Source: Bacteroidales bacterium (GTDB lineage: Bacteria; Bacteroidota; Bacteroidia; Bacteroidales; ML635J-15). From it: 17,652 nt of DNA. The notes below the pieces were generated by a model, which worked only from the letters and a program-made list of their open reading frames with translations, was not told the origin of the DNA and did not search any database. The stretch is from NCBI GenBank assembly GCA_028701945.1, contig JAQVPT010000031.1, positions 1-17,652 on the forward strand. Direction: 5' to 3'. Both the position numbers and the translations under genes were made by a program. This document shows, in pieces, positions 14,547 through 17,652 of the stretch (position 1 is the first letter of the stretch; each line of letters starts with the position of its first letter).

Positions 14547-14587
14547 TGTTAAGTTGAAAATTGAAAAGTAAAAATTTCGAAACCTCT

Positions 14588-15604
14588 ATGAATAAAGAGC
14601 TTCAAAATAATGATTATTTAAATACTCTCGTTGCTTTAAAGGAGCGTATATTACAGGCACAATATCGTAGTTATAGTGCTGTGAATTCTGAAATGATTTT
14701 AGCATATTTAGATGTTGGGAAAATTATATCAGAGAAAACTAAGATAGGCTGGGGAACATCAGTAATAAAACAACTTTCGATTGATTTACAATCTGAATTT
14801 GTTGGTGTAAAAGGTTTTTCAGAAAGAAATTTGAGGAGGATGCGTTTTATTTATGAAGAAATGCAAGTAGATTCAATTTGGCCACAAGCTGTGGCCAAAT
14901 TACATTGGGGTCATACGACTTTGATTTTCTCAAAGTTAAAGACAAAAAGTGAACGAGAGTTTTATTTATCAAAAACACAAAAAGAGGCATGGAGTAGAAG
15001 TGTGCTTGAGGAGAAAATAAAAGCAGATACTTATTCATTGCACCAAAATTTTCAAAATAATTTTGAGAAATCGCTAACTAAGCACGAAGTTGCTAAGTAC
15101 TCTATGCAGTTTAAAGATGAATACGATTTATCTTTTTTAAATTTACCAGACCATCATAGTGAGCAGCAACTTGAAAACGGCATTGTGAAAAATATTACAA
15201 AAATGCTGGGACAGTTTGGAGCTGATTTTGCATTTATGGGACAGCAATTTAGATTAGAGTTGGACGATAAAGAATATTTTATTGATTTGTTATTCTATCA
15301 TAGAAAGCTAAAGTCAATGATAGCAATTGAATTAAAAATTGATGAGTTTAAACCAGAATATAGTCAACAACTTAATTGGTATTTGCATCTTTTAGATAAA
15401 ACGGTTAAGTATTCTGAGGATAATACTAGTATCGGAATACTTTTGTGTAAATCGAAAAGTGAGATTACTGTTGAATATGCGCTTGAGATAGTTAATAAGC
15501 CTATCGGAGTGGCAACTTACACATATACGCAATTACCAGAGCATATTGCCAAAAATCTACCAGACGAAGAGCAATTTAAACGGATTTTTGGAGAACCCTT
15601 TTAA
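14588..15604 (+). CDS. DUF1016 / YhcG-type PD-(D/E)XK nuclease-domain protein
   Basis: This encodes 338 residues from ATG 14588; an in-frame TTG at 14561 would add nine residues and has no better leader. An N-terminal helical DUF1016 domain (about 10-145) contains IGWGTSVIKQLSIDLQ, GFSERNLRRMRFIYE and PQAVAKLHWGHTTLIFSKL, all typical. The C-terminal nuclease domain (about 185-330) shows Asp233 in YFIDLLFYHRKL, Glu248 and Lys250 in AIELK, then a Gln pair (260-261), so the D...E-x-K catalytic set is intact. Family members are widespread, patchily distributed and often found near restriction or mobile genes; the molecular role is not firmly established. It lies 41 bp after nqrF on the same strand, probably inserted between nqr and valS. 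It may be transcribed by readthrough from nqr. Confidence 0.88.
   Translation: MNKELQNNDYLNTLVALKERILQAQYRSYSAVNSEMILAYLDVGKIISEKTKIGWGTSVIKQLSIDLQSEFVGVKGFSERNLRRMRFIYEEMQVDSIWPQAVAKLHWGHTTLIFSKLKTKSEREFYLSKTQKEAWSRSVLEEKIKADTYSLHQNFQNNFEKSLTKHEVAKYSMQFKDEYDLSFLNLPDHHSEQQLENGIVKNITKMLGQFGADFAFMGQQFRLELDDKEYFIDLLFYHRKLKSMIAIELKIDEFKPEYSQQLNWYLHLLDKTVKYSEDNTSIGILLCKSKSEITVEYALEIVNKPIGVATYTYTQLPEHIAKNLPDEEQFKRIFGEPF
14875..14901. repeat. Near-perfect palindrome within the DUF1016 coding sequence
   Basis: AATTTGGCCACA (14875-14886) and TGTGGCCAAATT (14890-14901) are a perfect 12-bp inverted repeat around AGC. It encodes the I-W-P-Q-A-V-A-K-L of the conserved DUF1016 segment, and its reverse complement encodes W-P-Q-L-V-A-K-L. 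It contains GGCC sites on both arms. Confidence 0.8.
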
Positions 15605-15654
15605 TATTTAGTAAATGACTATAATTCATCTCCGCAATAGGTGCCAATTTTCTA

Positions 15655-15685
15655 TTTGAAAATCCCAATAAATCTAGTATTTTTG
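15655..15685 (+). promoter_or_regulatory. Promoter of valS
   Basis: TTTG at 15655-15658 and TATTTTTG at 15678-15685 are separated by 19 nt, a good fit to the Bacteroidota consensus, and lie 24 bp before the valS ATG. Confidence 0.65.
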
Positions 15686-15709
15686 CAAACTTAAATTAAA
15701 CAAAAGTTT

Positions 15710-17652
15710 ATGGAAATTCCTGCTAAGTACGAATCGATAGAGATTGAAAAAAAATGGTATCAGTTTTGGTTAGATAAAAATTATTTTCACTCAGAACCCG
15801 ATAGTCGTGTGCCTTATGTTAATGTAATTCCTCCACCAAACGTTACTGGAGTTTTGCACATGGGACACATGCTTAATAATACCATTCAGGATGTTTTGGT
15901 TCGTCGTGCTAGAATGCTTGGTAAAAATGCTGTTTGGATTCCTGGAACAGACCATGCCTCAATTGCTACAGAAGCTAAAGTTGTTGCAAAATTAAAAGCA
16001 GAGGGAATTGATAAAAATAATCTTACTCGTGAAGAATTTCTCGAACATGCATGGGAGTGGAAAGAAAAACACGGCGGAATTATTCTTGAGCAATTAAAAA
16101 AACTTGGTGCGTCATGCGATTGGGAAAGAACTTGCTTTACTATGGACGAAATACGTTCAGAATCTGTAATTAAGGTTTTTTGCGATTTGCACGAAAAAGG
16201 ATTAATATATCGTGGAGTTCGCATGGTTAATTGGGACCCCGAAGCAAAAACAGCGGTTTCGGATGAAGAAGTTTTACATACTGAGGAAAAGTCAAAACTA
16301 TATTATGTAAAATATCAAATTGTTGGCGAAAATAATTACGTAACAATTGCAACAACTCGACCTGAAACAATTCTCGGTGATACTGCCGTTTGTGTTAATC
16401 CAAATGATAAGAGATTTGAGCATTTAAAAGGCAAAAAAGTAATCGTTCCGATGATTAATCGTGAGGTGCCAATTATTTTTGACGATTATGTTGATATGGA
16501 ATTTGGTACAGGTTGTTTGAAAATTACTCCAGCTCACGATATCAATGATTACGCAATAGGAGTGAAGCACAATCTCGAAAGTATAGACATTTTTAATGAT
16601 AATGGTACTCTAAATGAGGCTGCTCAATTATTTGTTGGTGTTGATAGGTTTGAAGCCAGAGAACTTGCTGTAAAAGAGCTTGAGGAAATAAATTCTCTTG
16701 TAAAAATAGAAGATTACACAAATAAAGTTGGCAGATCCGAAAGAACTAATGCTGTTATAGAGCCAAAGCTTTCGATGCAATGGTTTCTTAAAATGGAAAA
16801 CCTTGCAAAACCCGCATTAGAAGCTGTTGAAAGTGATTCTGTCAAACTTTTACCCGCCAAATTTAAAAACGTTTACCGACACTGGATGGAGAATGTCCGC
16901 GATTGGTGTCTTAGCCGTCAACTTTGGTGGGGACATCGAATCCCTGCATATTATTTGCCAAATTCAAACGAGTTTGTTGTGGCAGATACTCCAGAAAAAG
17001 CTGTTGAATTAGCAAAAATAAAAACTGGAAACCAAAATCTTACAATTAATGATTTACGTCAGGATGAAGATGTTTTAGATACTTGGTTTAGCTCTTGGTT
17101 ATGGCCAATTTCAGTTTTTGACGGTATTAGTAATCCTGAAAACCCTGATTTTAAATATTATTATCCGTCAAACGACTTAGTAACCGCTCCTGAAATACTT
17201 TTCTTTTGGGTAGCACGCATGATAATTGCCGGTTATGAATATGCAGGCGAAAAACCTTTCTCAAATGTTTATCTTACTGGAATTGTTAGAGATAAACAAA
17301 AACGTAAAATGTCTAAATCATTGGGAAACTCTCCTGATCCGCTTGTTTTAATTGATAAATATGGTGCAGATGGTGTTAGAGTAGGTATGTTATTTTGCTC
17401 TCCTGCTGGTGGCGATTTACTTTATGACGATAGTTTGCCCGAGCAAGGACGAAATTTTGCAAATAAAATATGGAACGCTTTCCGACTTGTTAAGAACTGG
17501 GAAGTTGACGATAATATTTCGCAACCTGAACACTCAAATATCGCTTTTCAATGGTTTGATGCAAAATTAAACGAAACTATTGAAACTCTTAATTCGCAAT
17601 ATGATGATTTTAGCTTATCCGAGGCTTTAATGACGTTTTACAAGCTGTTTAG
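15710..17652 (+). CDS. valS: Valyl-tRNA synthetase (3' truncated by the window)
   Basis: The frame opens at ATG 15710 and continues to the last base, giving 647 of an expected 870-880 residues. Class I synthetase motifs are in order: VIPPPNVTGVLHMGHM with the HIGH-type HMGH at 50-53, GTDHASIATEAKV just after, TTRPETILGDTAV in the editing domain, RSERTNAVIEPKLSMQWF and DVLDTWFSSWLWP, and the KMSKS loop at 533-537 followed by LGNSPDP. The enzyme charges tRNA-Val and hydrolyses mischarged Thr-tRNA-Val. The missing part is the anticodon-binding domain and the C-terminal coiled coil. It has its own promoter and is separated by 105 bp from the DUF1016 gene. Confidence 0.97.
   Translation, partial: MEIPAKYESIEIEKKWYQFWLDKNYFHSEPDSRVPYVNVIPPPNVTGVLHMGHMLNNTIQDVLVRRARMLGKNAVWIPGTDHASIATEAKVVAKLKAEGIDKNNLTREEFLEHAWEWKEKHGGIILEQLKKLGASCDWERTCFTMDEIRSESVIKVFCDLHEKGLIYRGVRMVNWDPEAKTAVSDEEVLHTEEKSKLYYVKYQIVGENNYVTIATTRPETILGDTAVCVNPNDKRFEHLKGKKVIVPMINREVPIIFDDYVDMEFGTGCLKITPAHDINDYAIGVKHNLESIDIFNDNGTLNEAAQLFVGVDRFEARELAVKELEEINSLVKIEDYTNKVGRSERTNAVIEPKLSMQWFLKMENLAKPALEAVESDSVKLLPAKFKNVYRHWMENVRDWCLSRQLWWGHRIPAYYLPNSNEFVVADTPEKAVELAKIKTGNQNLTINDLRQDEDVLDTWFSSWLWPISVFDGISNPENPDFKYYYPSNDLVTAPEILFFWVARMIIAGYEYAGEKPFSNVYLTGIVRDKQKRKMSKSLGNSPDPLVLIDKYGADGVRVGMLFCSPAGGDLLYDDSLPEQGRNFANKIWNAFRLVKNWEVDDNISQPEHSNIAFQWFDAKLNETIETLNSQYDDFSLSEALMTFYKLF

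Noticed and set aside
15886..16224. 112-residue minus-strand frame
   Set aside because: It is a shadow within valS, whose frame carries all class I synthetase motifs.

Overview
The window looks like a chromosomal segment of a Bacteroidota species, probably Bacteroidia. The DNA is AT-rich, genes are preceded by A/T-rich leaders without Shine-Dalgarno sequences, and several promoters fit the Bacteroidota consensus (TTTG about 20 nt upstream of TAnnTTTG). Bacteroidota-typical genes are present (DUF4199, an nqr operon, DUF1016), together with a relic of the REP-associated tyrosine transposase (RAYT) type. Almost everything is on the + strand. The SRP RNA and the RAYT relic are on the - strand.

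Layout. (1) 1-1277: the 3' end of an AddB-like PD-(D/E)XK nuclease with a C-terminal iron-sulfur cysteine motif, then a small lipoprotein gene closed by a strong hairpin terminator. (2) 1278-1909: a gene-free stretch with a nested inverted-repeat element and, on the - strand, the signal recognition particle RNA with its own promoter. (3) 1910-6475: a surface-polysaccharide or glycolipid cluster. It holds a DUF4199 membrane protein broken by an in-frame TAA, a GtrB/DPM1-like glycosyltransferase, a Wzz-like two-helix membrane protein, an ExoA-like glycosyltransferase and a DegT-type PLP aminotransferase. (4) 6710-7702: an isolated exported protein with a probable carboxypeptidase-regulatory-like fold. 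(5) 7703-8766: about 1 kb without an intact gene. It holds a 300-bp RAYT-derived element that has lost its central coding part, four copies of a 57/58-bp tandem repeat in an A-B-A-B pattern, diverged direct repeats, and a promoter plus palindrome ahead of the next operon. (6) 8767-14546: a complete nqrABCDEF operon. (7) 14588-15604: a DUF1016/YhcG-type nuclease gene with a near-perfect palindrome inside its coding sequence. (8) 15710 to the right edge: valS, truncated by the window.

How the genes work together. The six Nqr subunits form the Na+-pumping NADH:quinone oxidoreductase; electrons pass NADH, FAD, 2Fe-2S, iron site, FMN (NqrC), FMN (NqrB), then quinone. The expected cofactor motifs are visible in NqrB, C, D, E and F. 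The glycosyltransferases, Wzz-like protein and aminotransferase plausibly act together on a lipid-linked glycan, but no polymerase or flippase is visible.

I found no convincing new multi-gene system. The observations most worth a second look are the internally deleted RAYT element beside the alternating tandem repeat, the in-frame stop in DUF4199, the both-strand-coding palindrome in the DUF1016 gene, and the palindrome upstream of nqrA.
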